Shown one piece after another: positions 1 to 5,598 of a stretch of 5,598 bases of DNA. The stretch comes from CAYVBJ01 sp964415185 (GTDB lineage: Bacteria; Bacteroidota; Rhodothermia; Balneolales; Balneolaceae), in NCBI GenBank assembly GCA_964415185.1, contig CAYPZI010000168.1, forward strand, positions 1 through 5,598. The letters are read 5' to 3'. The notes beneath the pieces were generated by a model. The model did not search any database. It was not told the DNA's origin and saw nothing but the letters and a program-made list of their open reading frames with translations. The number at the start of each line of letters is the position of its first letter. Positions within the stretch are counted from its first letter, which is position 1. Both the position numbers and the translations under genes were made by a program.

Positions 1-2305
1 AAAGAGCAATTTGGCGCGAAATTTCAGGATCCTGGTCAATTCGGGCTTCTATCTGAGCAGGCCCGTAAATAAGGCGGTCTTTAGGTAATTTGTAGACGAT
101 GAGCTGCCCGTAATCTTCAGGATCACTTTTGGCAGTCATCCATGAGATCATGTTGTCCCTGTTTTCGGGTGTTAGCGGACTGATCAGCATAAAATCGAGT
201 TCTTCTTCCCCAGGTAATCTTGCCAGCACATAGTAAGGTTCCATCAAAATTCGCTGCCCGCCATACTTTTCATTAGGCCGTGTCCATAAATCCTCCTGGT
301 TGTAAAATACCTGTGGGCGGGTCATATGATAACGGTTGTATATTTCGAGCTGTATTTCAAACAGATCCTGCGGATATCTGAAATGGGCTTTCAGTCCTTC
401 AGGTAGCTGTTCAAGAGGTCTAAATACCTCCGGAAAAATATCATCGTATACCTTTAAAACAGGATCTTCTTCATCAATGATATAATAATCAACGGTTCCG
501 TCATACGCATCGACAACTATTTTTACCGAATTGCGAATGTAATTTACATCCCTGAACTTTTGAGAATAGGGAAAATGCGCCGAAGTGGTATATGCATCCT
601 GTATCCAGTAGAGCTGCCCATTGCTTTTTACCAGATAGGGATCATTATCAAGTTTTAAAAAAGGGGTTATTTTCCGGATTCTTTCCTGAACACTTCTCCA
701 TATCTGAAGCCGGCTATTTTCGGTGATATATTGAGTCAGCAAGATGTTGATATCACCCAACTCCCAGGCAAAAAGAAGTTTTCTGAACCAATTGCTGAAT
801 TGTATGCCACCTTTGCCGTCATAGCTTGTGTATACATTTTCATCACCTGCAGGATAATGGAGCTCTTCAATACCTGTATTTACGATATAATAACCGGAGC
901 TGCTCTCTCCGTAATAAATAGCGGGATTGTTGATGCTCAGTTCATCACTTTCATAAACAGGAGGAATATCACGGACAACAAGTACAGGTTCTCCCTGGCT
1001 ATCAGTTTCGGTTACGGGGCTCATGGTCAATCCATAACCATGAGTAAATTGCATACGCCGGTTCACCCAGGTATCTGACTGGCTGGGCAGTTCACGGGCT
1101 ATTTCCCTTGCCGACAGCATCATTTGGGTTATTTCACCATCAACTATATATCTGTCATTGTCTACAGTATAAAATTCATAGTATGAACGAATTTCCTGAA
1201 GCTGCTTGTACGTTTGAATCAGCAATCTCGGATCCCATAAACGGATGTTATCAATAGCATCCTGGTTGTTTCTGATATCAGCGATGCCGAGAGTGTCATC
1301 GGCTTCATACTCTATCTCATCCACATTATCCAATCCGAATGCAAGACGGGTCATATTAATATTGTGTTCCAGGTACGGACTTTCAAGTTCCAGTTCATTC
1401 GGGTCAACATTAAAATTCTGGATAAGGGCCGGGATGATAAGTTGTCCAAAAATTGCTGCCACAACAGTCAGAATTGCGAGGCCGGGTATGATTCTTCCGA
1501 ACTTAATCCAGCGGCTGAGAAATAATAAGATGGCGAGGACAAAGGTCAGAATGGCAAGAATCCAGATAGTTGGCAATAGTATTGTGATGTCGGTATAACC
1601 CGCTCCCAAAACAAGCCCATCGGCTTTAAATAGAAGCCCGTACCGGTCCAAAAAGAAACCGCTTGAAATCATCAAAACCCACAGTCCTGCATTTAATTTA
1701 AGCTGGTTCAGTATCTCCGGTCTGGCAATTAGCCCGCGTTCCGCATCCAGGCTAATGAGCCCAGTAAAAAAATAAACAACCGATAAAATGCCCAGTGTCA
1801 GAAAGGTGATGACAACCAGGGATGATTGAATCAATTCCCAAAACGGAAGCTGGAAGAGATAAAAACCGATATCCCGGCCGAACAGCGGATCCTCGGCACC
1901 AAATGGAACATTCCAGAGAAACCGCAGTGATTCATCCCAGCGAATATAAAATCCGAATGCAAATAAAAATGCAAGTACCAGCGCCACTGCCGTAAAAATC
2001 TGACGATTTCTTTTTTGTTGTGACGGATCGCCCAGGTCAATATTTATATTTTGAAGTGGGGTACCCTCGAAACTTGCAAATCGTATTTGTTTGGCTAGAT
2101 ATCTGAAATTTAATACAAGATAGACCCCAGAGACTGCAAAGCCGCTGACGATTAATATCAACTGAGTAATGCGAAGAGTCCAGAATATTTGGGCATAGCC
2201 TACTTCACTCAGCCAAAGCCATTCCATAATCCAGCTTGATGAAATGGTTATGATTACAAGCGGGATCAGAATCAGCAGTATAAGACGTATAAATCTGGAA
2301 GACAT
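1..2305 (-). CDS. UPF0182 (COG1615) family membrane protein, C-terminus beyond window
   Basis: I translated this frame by hand. It runs without a stop from the ATG at 2305 to the left edge, giving 768 codons. Family members are roughly 900-1000 residues, so the C-terminal end lies outside. Hydrophobic segments near residues 6-24, 45-66, 103-121, 158-180, 205-222, 242-264 and 271-291 suggest seven membrane helices, followed by a large soluble part. Family-like motifs include PLFGRDIGFYLFQLPF (140-155), THGYGLTMSPV (421-431), PAIYYGE (461-467), ISPLTPENRDNMISWM (708-723), SDPEDYGQLIVYKLP (727-741) and IEARIDQDPEISRQIAL (752-768). Its biochemical role is unknown; an envelope location is inferred from the topology. 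The start is chosen because it directly precedes the first helix and lies about 26 bases behind a good promoter. It follows the ligase in the same direction after a 300-base gap, so it is probably transcribed separately. Family assignment is firm; function is not. Confidence 0.93.
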   Translation of the reverse strand, partial: MSSRFIRLILLILIPLVIITISSSWIMEWLWLSEVGYAQIFWTLRITQLILIVSGFAVSGVYLVLNFRYLAKQIRFASFEGTPLQNINIDLGDPSQQKRNRQIFTAVALVLAFLFAFGFYIRWDESLRFLWNVPFGAEDPLFGRDIGFYLFQLPFWELIQSSLVVITFLTLGILSVVYFFTGLISLDAERGLIARPEILNQLKLNAGLWVLMISSGFFLDRYGLLFKADGLVLGAGYTDITILLPTIWILAILTFVLAILLFLSRWIKFGRIIPGLAILTVVAAIFGQLIIPALIQNFNVDPNELELESPYLEHNINMTRLAFGLDNVDEIEYEADDTLGIADIRNNQDAIDNIRLWDPRLLIQTYKQLQEIRSYYEFYTVDNDRYIVDGEITQMMLSAREIARELPSQSDTWVNRRMQFTHGYGLTMSPVTETDSQGEPVLVVRDIPPVYESDELSINNPAIYYGESSSGYYIVNTGIEELHYPAGDENVYTSYDGKGGIQFSNWFRKLLFAWELGDINILLTQYITENSRLQIWRSVQERIRKITPFLKLDNDPYLVKSNGQLYWIQDAYTTSAHFPYSQKFRDVNYIRNSVKIVVDAYDGTVDYYIIDEEDPVLKVYDDIFPEVFRPLEQLPEGLKAHFRYPQDLFEIQLEIYNRYHMTRPQVFYNQEDLWTRPNEKYGGQRILMEPYYVLARLPGEEELDFMLISPLTPENRDNMISWMTAKSDPEDYGQLIVYKLPKDRLIYGPAQIEARIDQDPEISRQIAL

Positions 2306-2320
2306 ATGGGTGGTTCAGTT
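2306..2320 (-). promoter_or_regulatory. Ribosome-binding region of the UPF0182 gene without Shine-Dalgarno
   Basis: The bases just before the ATG read AACTGAACCACCCAT on the minus strand, with no purine-rich GGAG-like element. The same is true before the ligase (GATTTTCAACCGGC) and the exonuclease, where only an A-rich TGAAAAA precedes the ATG. The starts are therefore supported by protein homology rather than by a ribosome binding site. Confidence 0.5.
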
Positions 2321-2337
2321 AATCAAAAAGTTACATC

Positions 2338-2367
2338 ATTATACAAATTACTCCCATGATATGTAAA
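2338..2367 (-). promoter_or_regulatory. Probable sigma-70-like promoter of the UPF0182 gene
   Basis: On the minus strand a perfect TATAAT (2343-2338) lies 18 bases downstream of TTTACA (2367-2362), which matches five of six bases of the TTGACA consensus. Transcription would start near 2331, leaving a leader of about 26 bases before the ATG at 2305. A near match to the Bacteroidota -7 element (TAATTTG, against TAnnTTTG) overlaps the spacer, so either promoter type could apply. A further TTGACA at 2402-2397 has no good -10 partner. Assignment rests on sequence and position only. Confidence 0.5.
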
Positions 2368-2413
2368 TACTGTTAATGCACCCTTCTATAATGTCATGTC
2401 AATGATAAAATAT

Positions 2414-2427
2414 CGGGTAAAAACCCG
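2414..2427. repeat. Small hairpin overlapping one arm of the long inverted repeat
   Basis: CGGGT (2414-2418) can pair with ACCCG (2423-2427) around a four-base loop. It shares bases with the left arm of the 15-bp inverted repeat, so the two structures cannot form together in the same molecule. Confidence 0.5.
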
Positions 2428-2499
2428 CAAAGTTTCCTTTCTGAAATGACAGTATCTTGAGAAAATGGAAGCAACCCTGAGATAAAACTTTGCGGGTTT
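2419..2499 (-). terminator. Long inverted repeat with T-run, probable terminator of the exonuclease-ligase operon
   Basis: AAACCCGCAAAGTTT (2421-2435) is the perfect reverse complement of AAACTTTGCGGGTTT (2485-2499). This makes a 15-bp stem around a 49-base loop. In the minus-strand transcript the downstream arm ends in GCGGG followed by a run of T residues, as in an intrinsic terminator. It lies 107 bases past the ligase stop and upstream of the UPF0182 promoter. The large loop is unusual for a terminator, so it could instead be a small palindromic mobile-type repeat. Confidence 0.45.
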
Positions 2500-2510
2500 A
2501 CATCAGAAAG

Positions 2511-2526
2511 ATCCGCAAGGACGCAG
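2511..2526. repeat. Short CGCAAGGA/CGCAG periodic phrase
   Basis: CGCAAGGACGCAG contains two CGCA-starting units eight bases apart. It resembles the CGCAAAG-rich phrases that I recall seeing often in bacterial intergenic DNA, and a related element lies at 5490-5550 in the other spacer. It is short, so chance is possible. Confidence 0.35.
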
Positions 2527-2544
2527 TTTTTGATCTGTGTCCAG

Positions 2545-2575
2545 CTACCTACTACTTGCTATCTACTCCCTACTC
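2545..2575. repeat. Degenerate heptamer tandem repeat, consensus CTAYYTA
   Basis: Four consecutive seven-base units can be read: CTACCTA (2545-2551), CTACTTG (2552-2558), CTATCTA (2559-2565) and CTCCCTA (2566-2572). A partial CTC follows. The period is seven throughout although the units diverge. Heptamer tandem repeats in gene-free DNA are known as STRRs in filamentous cyanobacteria; this one is of similar form but need not be related. Confidence 0.65.
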
Positions 2576-2605
2576 TTTTGCCACAAATCCGGATAAAATT
2601 CAAGC

Positions 2606-4318
2606 TTACTCATTACCCGGGAAAATAAAAGAAGGATTCTTTTTCTGGCTGCTTCGTTTCCGGTTGATCTTTTCTTCAAACATCCTTTCCACATCTTTGA
2701 GGGTATCGGCATCGGAGGGCGATAAATCCCACCGGATGGCTTTAAACCTTGGTAACCGGAGTGTATAACCTGCCTTGGTTCTTTTATTGACCTGGATATC
2801 ATCAAATTCCAGCTCAACAACAATGTCCGGGTAAAGCCCGAGTGTCGGCCCGTATTTTTCAGCCGTTATCTCTTTTATATGTTTGTTCAGAAGGCGTAAT
2901 TCGTCATCGGTATAGCCGCCATAGGCTTTGCCAATCGGGATGAATTCCTCTTCGTATCGTTCATCCTCTTTGACGGAAATTCCAAGAGTAAAATCGGAAT
3001 AGAGGCCGCCCCGCTTGCCGCTGCCGGCGTGGGCATACATCATCACCGTATCAAGGCTTCCACCGGGCTCCTTAACTTTCAGCCATGATTTGTTTCTCTG
3101 TCCGTATTCATACCGGCTTTCCTTTTTCTTGAGAATCAAGCCTTCATTGCCGTTTGCCAGTGCCTGATTGAAGTATCTCTCTACATCCTTTTTATTATTT
3201 ATTGTTTTCATGGTTGATACAGGCAGACCGGCGGTTTCAGCCATTTGCTCAAGCCTGTCCCTGCGCTTCCCGAGAGGCCAGCCGAAACAGGGAGACTCAT
3301 CTGCGAAGAGCAAATCAAATGCGATAAAAAGGACAGGATATTGTTCCAACACCTTTTTTCCGGGTTTTTTAATGCCCATCCGTTTTTGAAGCATCTGGAA
3401 CGGCATGATTTTATCATCCCTGAATACACAGATTTCGCCGTCGAATACGGCAGGCGGAATTTCACGGTTTAGAAAGAAAGAACGGACATCCGGAAAACTC
3501 TGAGTGATATCATTCAGGTCGCGGGAAAACAGTTTAACCTCTTTGCCCTTTACATGAACCTGGCAGCGCATGCCGTCAAATTTTTCTTCGGCAAGATAGT
3601 CCTCAAATTTATCAACAGACCGGCTCTCAACAGGCGAAGCAAGCATAAATGAAAGGGGATGAAAGAGCTGAAAAGCAGCCTCATCCAGGGTGTTGTTTAT
3701 TGCCAGAACAGCCGTTTTGCCGATGCTTCCCGTAATCATGTGGGCATACCGTACCTGTTTCAGGTCCTGGTTAAACGCTTTGGCAATGGCTGATGTCAGG
3801 CTTTTGGTTTCAAAGCCGATTCGCAGCGAGCCCTGTCCCAGCATCCGGATGAAGTATTTGATCTCAACCGGTGTCATTTTTTTCCACGCATTTGTAAGGA
3901 TTGACTGTTTGTCTTCTCTTGAACGTGCCCTGTAGAGAGACTCAAAGATATTTTCGATCTGATCAAATGTTAAAAACTCCGGATTTCTTTTGGATTTTGC
4001 TGCTTCCAGGTTTCTCATCAGCTTTTCTATTGTTTCCGAGCTGCTGCCGGTGGCTGTCCGGCATGGCTTAAATACGAGGTCGTAGTCTATTTCACAAAAA
4101 CCGGCAGCTGCCGTTGCACTGGTGCGGCTGCCGACCGAAGCTCTTTTACCGGATACCGACTCAAAAGCCCCTTCACCGATAAACCGTGCTGCAAGTGAGA
4201 GCTCATGGTTCGAATCCAATCGGGAAAGGTAATTTGCACAGGTTTCAATTTTGGCATTGGTCCCCCGTGTTTCGGCAATTTTTTGGATGATATTACACAG
4301 TTTTCTGAATGAGCTCAT
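2606..4318 (-). CDS. ATP-dependent DNA ligase with N-terminal DNA-binding domain
   Basis: A 570-residue protein that seals nicks in DNA by the three-step ATP-dependent ligase reaction. Residues about 1-215 match the DNA-binding domain of LigI/LigB-like ligases (for example GSLRIGFETKSLTSAIAKAF, 163-182). The adenylation domain follows with motif I EKFDG (K246 is the AMP-accepting lysine), SRD (265-267), motif III FDGE (292-295), FDLLF (334-338), motif IV EGLILK (392-397) and motif V WLKVK (412-416). The OB-fold domain ends in motif VI IRWDL (528-532), where RxDK is expected. The tail from about 548 is basic. The length fits the family. The ATG at 4318 gives a family-like N-terminus. It starts 12 bases after the exonuclease stop, so the two are probably co-transcribed and act together in repair. 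It is not the replicative NAD-dependent ligase. Assignment to a named subfamily is left open. Confidence 0.95.
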   Translation of the reverse strand: MSSFRKLCNIIQKIAETRGTNAKIETCANYLSRLDSNHELSLAARFIGEGAFESVSGKRASVGSRTSATAAAGFCEIDYDLVFKPCRTATGSSSETIEKLMRNLEAAKSKRNPEFLTFDQIENIFESLYRARSREDKQSILTNAWKKMTPVEIKYFIRMLGQGSLRIGFETKSLTSAIAKAFNQDLKQVRYAHMITGSIGKTAVLAINNTLDEAAFQLFHPLSFMLASPVESRSVDKFEDYLAEEKFDGMRCQVHVKGKEVKLFSRDLNDITQSFPDVRSFFLNREIPPAVFDGEICVFRDDKIMPFQMLQKRMGIKKPGKKVLEQYPVLFIAFDLLFADESPCFGWPLGKRRDRLEQMAETAGLPVSTMKTINNKKDVERYFNQALANGNEGLILKKKESRYEYGQRNKSWLKVKEPGGSLDTVMMYAHAGSGKRGGLYSDFTLGISVKEDERYEEEFIPIGKAYGGYTDDELRLLNKHIKEITAEKYGPTLGLYPDIVVELEFDDIQVNKRTKAGYTLRLPRFKAIRWDLSPSDADTLKDVERMFEEKINRKRSSQKKNPSFIFPGNE

Positions 4319-4330
4319 GCCGGTTGAAAA

Positions 4331-5293
4331 TCAGTTAAAAAATTCAGCCTTGATCCCGGACTGATCTAGGTAATGTTGCAACACCTCAGGGTTCGGGGTA
4401 TGGGTGATATATACTTTTTCCGGATCAAGGCTTTTGCAAAGATTCAATACTTCAAAAAAATCGGCATGATCTGATAGCGGAATGAGCTTGTCGGCATTGA
4501 GCTGTGATCTTCTGGATTCAAGTGCAGCCCAGCCGGAGCAATAGGCAATCCTCTTCTTTTTAACATTACTTGCAAAGCCGGTGGCAAGCGCGGAAGATGG
4601 CGCGACGAGCACTTTTCCCTCACATGTATCGCGGTCGTAGGTGGTGTAATTGCCTAAATCCAATCCCAGTTCCGTGTAGACCCGTGCCAGTTTGTATCCT
4701 GCACCGTGAATCTGAACCGGCAGCCGAAGAGGAGCCAGAATATGCATGATTTCCTGTGCTTTTCCCAAATTGTAGCCGAGAAACAGGGGAGTGTATCCGT
4801 CATCAAGAGAATCAAGGGCAAAAGACCGGATCTCTTCAGCCAGCTCCTCATGGCTGCGCCATTTGTAAATGGGAAGGCCGAATGTGGCTTCGGTAAGGAA
4901 AAAATCGCAGCTTCCGGGGGCTTTGAATCCTTCGGTAGCCGGTGAGGGCGGCGTTCTGTAGTCGCCGGTGTAGAGCAGCGATCCCTCATCCGTTTCGACC
5001 AGGAACATGGAAGAACCGAGAATGTGTCCGGCGGGATAAAGCGTGATTTTCATGTTTTCAAACTCTACGGGCGATTCGAATTCAGGCATATGGGCTTCCC
5101 CTGTAAAACCGCGCACATTCATCAGCTTCACGGTTGCATGAGAGGCTATTACCTTACAGCTCCGGTTCTGCGGCATGTGGTCGGCATGGGCATGCGAGAT
5201 GCACGTGATCCGGGAATCCGGGTGCGATGCATCCAGCGAGATCCCGTAATCCGGAAGGTAAAAGCCGTTATAGCCGTGTTTGAGGATGGTCAT
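4331..5293 (-). CDS. Ligase-associated MBL-fold/beta-CASP DNA exonuclease
   Basis: A 320-residue cytoplasmic metallohydrolase, expected to trim DNA ends before ligation. Metal-binding signatures of the metallo-beta-lactamase fold are present: HAHADH at 34-39 (motif 2), H90 in PAGHILGSS (motif 3) and D111 in TGDY (motif 4). The C-terminal part carries SDHAD (274-278) and THTP (297-300), as in the beta-CASP nucleases related to SNM1, Artemis and CPSF73. AYCSGWAALESRR (250-262) is typical of the ligase-associated branch. No signal peptide is visible and the length is normal for that branch. The ligase gene starts 12 bases downstream on the same strand, which supports a repair role; RNA-processing relatives of the same fold are the main alternative. 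The ATG at 5293 gives the expected N-terminus and is preceded by an A-rich stretch rather than a Shine-Dalgarno sequence. Confidence 0.93.
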   Translation of the reverse strand: MTILKHGYNGFYLPDYGISLDASHPDSRITCISHAHADHMPQNRSCKVIASHATVKLMNVRGFTGEAHMPEFESPVEFENMKITLYPAGHILGSSMFLVETDEGSLLYTGDYRTPPSPATEGFKAPGSCDFFLTEATFGLPIYKWRSHEELAEEIRSFALDSLDDGYTPLFLGYNLGKAQEIMHILAPLRLPVQIHGAGYKLARVYTELGLDLGNYTTYDRDTCEGKVLVAPSSALATGFASNVKKKRIAYCSGWAALESRRSQLNADKLIPLSDHADFFEVLNLCKSLDPEKVYITHTPNPEVLQHYLDQSGIKAEFFN

Positions 5294-5297
5294 TTTT

Positions 5298-5336
5298 TCA
5301 GGATTTCAGGAGTCAGGAGTTCAGAATTTCAGGAGT
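5298..5336. repeat. Degenerate 7-8-base tandem repeat, unit TCAGGAK
   Basis: Five units start at 5298 (TCAGGAT), 5306 (TCAGGAG), 5313 (TCAGGAG), 5321 (TCAGAAT) and 5329 (TCAGGAG), at spacings of 8, 7, 8 and 8. The array begins only four bases upstream of the exonuclease start codon, so in the minus-strand message it would form the leader just before the gene, read as repeated ACTCCTGA units. Confidence 0.7.
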
Positions 5337-5371
5337 AAGAAGATATAACAATGGGGGGTGGTATAAAATTC

Positions 5372-5410
5372 GATCGCGGATGGTGGCGGATTAAACGGAT
5401 TGCGCGGTTT
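5372..5410. repeat. Periodic CGGAT repeat, spacing 9-10
   Basis: CGGAT occurs at 5377-5381, 5387-5391 and 5396-5400, with a degenerate fourth unit CGGTT at 5405-5409. Read on the minus strand this is a run of ATCCG units. I recall similar ATCCG phrases in intergenic DNA of many bacteria, but I cannot check that here. Confidence 0.5.
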
Positions 5411-5489
5411 TTTGGGGCTTGCCATTCGGCGGGTGGTGTGGTCGTTCAGAGCTTCAAAATTGCCTTAACTGAAATACTGCCGGGGGGTC

Positions 5490-5550
5490 GCGCAGAGGCC
5501 GTGAAGGAGAGTCGCGTCATATGCGGATACTTTCCGTCCTTTGCGTGAAA
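5490..5550. repeat. Imperfect inverted pair of a CGCARAGG phrase
   Basis: CGCGCAGAGGCCGTGAAGG (5490-5508) resembles the reverse complement of CCGTCCTTTGCGTGAAA (5534-5550). The shared core is CGCARAGGMCG followed by an A-rich end. The two copies face each other across about 25 bases. It could be a decayed palindromic repeat element; mismatches make a stable hairpin uncertain. Confidence 0.4.
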
Positions 5551-5598
5551 TTAACAATACGATTTTAATATGGATTTTGTTTACAGGATAGGCTGCAA

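Larger units (their letters stand above)
2306..2605. other. 300-base spacer between ligase stop and UPF0182 start
   Basis: No convincing gene lies here. Reading in the direction of the flanking genes, the order after the ligase stop is: a heptamer repeat (2545-2575), a CGCAAGGA-type phrase (2511-2526), an inverted repeat that probably ends the ligase transcript (2421-2499), and a promoter for the UPF0182 gene (2338-2367). A plus-strand frame beginning at 2490 runs into the ligase gene antisense and has no recognisable product, so I do not call it. Confidence 0.8.
5294..5598. other. Gene-free 305-base spacer upstream of the exonuclease-ligase operon
   Basis: I see no convincing gene. The segment must hold the promoter of the minus-strand operon if transcription starts here, but I found only weak candidates such as TATATC near 5342-5347 with no clear -35 box. 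Most of it consists of degenerate periodic repeats: TCAGGAK units (5298-5336), CGGAT units (5377-5400) and a CGCAGAGG/CCTTTGCG inverted pair (5490-5550). A 65-codon plus-strand frame (5351-5548) is built mainly from these repeats and has no recognisable product. A plus-strand ATG at 5571 runs off the window after nine codons and cannot be judged. Confidence 0.7.

Noticed and set aside
731..1598. Two plus-strand open frames (731-1078 and 1245-1598)
   Set aside because: Both lie antisense inside the UPF0182 gene, whose minus-strand frame matches a known family throughout; the plus-strand products have no recognisable features.
1831..2040. Minus-strand 69-codon open frame
   Set aside because: It lies in another frame of the same strand within the UPF0182 gene and is a shadow of it.
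2490..2768. Plus-strand 92-codon open frame starting in the spacer
   Set aside because: It starts in the inverted repeat, crosses the heptamer array and continues antisense to the ligase 3' end; no domain or start signal supports it.
2606..4318. LigD-type end-joining ligase with Ku partner
   Set aside because: The protein has an N-terminal LigI/LigB-like DNA-binding domain, no polymerase or phosphoesterase domain is fused, and no Ku gene is in the window.
5353..5443. G-rich runs suggesting a G-quadruplex
   Set aside because: The G runs at about 5353, 5415 and 5433 are separated by loops far too long for a typical quadruplex.
5351..5548. Plus-strand 65-codon open frame
   Set aside because: It consists largely of the CGGAT and CGCAGAGG repeats, lacks a ribosome binding site and has no recognisable product.
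5571..5598. Possible start of a plus-strand gene (ATG at 5571)
   Set aside because: Only nine codons are inside the window and there is no ribosome binding site or promoter to support it.

Overview
This is a bacterial window with three protein-coding genes, all on the minus strand and read right to left. From the right they are a metallo-beta-lactamase/beta-CASP fold DNA exonuclease (5293-4331), an ATP-dependent DNA ligase (4318-2606) and the first 768 codons of a UPF0182-family membrane protein (2305 to the left edge). No RNA gene, CRISPR array, transposase or phage gene was seen. Base composition is moderate. None of the three start codons has a convincing Shine-Dalgarno sequence, which is common in Bacteroidota and relatives such as Balneolota and Rhodothermota. 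That assignment is a weak inference, because the best promoter found looks like an ordinary sigma-70 type.

Region 1-2305 is one continuous reading frame that leaves the window without a stop codon. It encodes seven likely membrane helices followed by a large extracytoplasmic domain typical of UPF0182 (COG1615), a family without an established function. Region 2306-2605 is a 300-base spacer. It carries a probable promoter for the UPF0182 gene, a long inverted repeat that probably terminates the ligase transcript, and two short periodic repeats. Region 2606-5293 is the exonuclease-ligase pair, with only 12 bases between the genes, so it is very probably one operon. Region 5294-5598 is a gene-free spacer upstream of that operon. 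It is largely made of short degenerate periodic repeats of three different kinds.

The exonuclease and ligase most likely act together in DNA repair: the nuclease trims ends and the ligase seals them. In many bacteria such a pair sits with an Lhr-type helicase and a metallophosphoesterase. Neither lies inside this window, and the gene after the ligase is unrelated. The most unusual signals are the clustered repeats in both spacers, the competing hairpins behind the ligase, and an apparent Lys-to-Leu change in ligase motif VI.
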